Below are positions 6,078 to 6,293 of a stretch of 6,293 bases of DNA, in pieces. The notes beneath the pieces are model-generated. The model saw only the letters and a list, made by a program, of their open reading frames with translations, did not search any database and was not told the origin of the DNA. Origin of the DNA: an uncultured Oscillospiraceae bacterium (GTDB lineage Bacteria > Bacillota > Clostridia > Oscillospirales > Oscillospiraceae); NCBI GenBank assembly GCA_934643765.1, contig CAKUCT010000119.1, positions 1-6,293 on the forward strand, read 5' to 3'. A program made the position numbers and the translations under genes. Each line of letters begins with the position of its first letter. Position 1 is the stretch's first letter.

Positions 6078-6113
6078 AAAAAGCTCCGAAATCGCTTGAT
6101 TTCGGAGCTTTTT
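6078..6113 (+). terminator. Strong intrinsic terminator after tRNA-Val, symmetric enough to be bidirectional
   Basis: An 11-bp perfect stem GCTCCGAAATC/GATTTCGGAGC (6083-6093, 6098-6108) with loop GCTT is flanked by A5 (6078-6082) and T5 (6109-6113). The whole 16-bp arms are perfectly complementary. It starts 2 nt after the CCA. The A-run on the left means it could also stop transcription arriving on the minus strand. Confidence 0.93.
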
Positions 6114-6162
6114 CTTGCGTTTTGCAGTCAAAAAGTTTGACCATATTTTTGAAAATCCGTTT

Positions 6163-6186
6163 TGACCCAAACCGTGACCCAAACCG
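6163..6186 (+). repeat. 12-bp tandem direct repeat, two copies
   Basis: TGACCCAAACCG occurs twice back to back (6163-6174 and 6175-6186). A related TTTGACC lies at 6136-6142 and the first copy is also preceded by TTT. The function is unknown. Confidence 0.8.
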
Positions 6187-6188
6187 CG

Positions 6189-6258
6189 ATGTACGTCGGT
6201 GTACGAAACGGTACGCAATAGCACGAAAAGACCATTCCGCAGCGCATAAGACGTACAT
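6189..6258. repeat. Phased GTACG repeats within a 9-bp inverted repeat
   Basis: GTACG begins at 6191, 6201 and 6211, with the variant GCACG at 6221, giving exact 10-bp spacing so the motifs lie on nearly the same face of the helix. ATGTACGTC (6189-6197) is repeated inverted as GACGTACAT (6250-6258). No gene can be supported in 6114-6293. The last bases contain an AAAAGGGG that could be a ribosome binding site for a plus-strand gene starting beyond the window. Candidate roles are arm-type or operator sites, by inference only. Confidence 0.6.
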
Positions 6259-6293
6259 AAAATCAGTATTTTTTCACGAGAAAAGGGGTGCGC

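Noticed and set aside
5953..6258. 101-codon minus-strand frame containing QYRTRTCDP
   Set aside because: This peptide is the well-known false translation of the antisense strand of a tRNA gene. The preceding residues translate the terminator hairpin.
6114..6293. CRISPR-like array
   Set aside because: The repeats are 5-12 bp with no regular 25-40 bp repeat and spacer structure.

Overview
The window looks like chromosomal DNA of a GC-rich, Gram-positive-type Clostridia bacterium, possibly Oscillospiraceae/Ruminococcaceae-like. The reasons are strong AGGAGG-type ribosome binding sites, TTG start codons, sigma-A-type TTGACA/TATAAT promoters, a single-chain glycyl-tRNA synthetase, and a YufO/YufP/YufQ-type (NupOPQ) nucleoside ABC transporter. 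The taxonomic call is inference from gene content and composition.

Layout. The left half (1-3150) is a minus-strand operon. A promoter at 3122-3150 drives a leader of about 90 nt with two GC-rich hairpins. This is followed by the ATPase (TTG start at 3023), permease 1 (336-1484) and permease 2 (start at 331, running off the left edge). The genes are 4-12 nt apart and each has its own strong ribosome binding site. The ATPase and two permeases would form the membrane core of a purine-nucleoside-type importer. No substrate-binding lipoprotein gene precedes the operon, so it should lie past the left edge or elsewhere.

The middle (3211-4742) is a minus-strand monocistronic glycyl-tRNA synthetase gene with a near-consensus promoter, a very short leader that excludes a T-box, and a clear intrinsic terminator. 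Divergent from it, 4793-5913 on the plus strand carries a membrane protein with a HELAH zinc-protease-like motif, matching the DUF3810 pattern, of unknown function. Its best start is a TTG downstream of an extended -10 promoter.

The right end (5959-6113) is an isolated tRNA-Val(GAC) unit with encoded CCA, a perfect-consensus promoter and a strong hairpin terminator. An 8-bp perfect inverted repeat exactly brackets the -10 box. Past the terminator (6114-6293) no gene can be defended. That stretch is repeat-rich: a 12-bp tandem duplication, four GTACG/GCACG motifs phased every 10 bp, and a 9-bp inverted repeat. A tRNA 3' end followed by such repeats is a common setting for an integrated element, but no integrase is visible.

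Most of the window is ordinary core genome. The items most worth a second look are the tRNA promoter palindrome, the repeats downstream of the tRNA, and the structured transporter leader. I see no clear evidence of a new multi-gene system.
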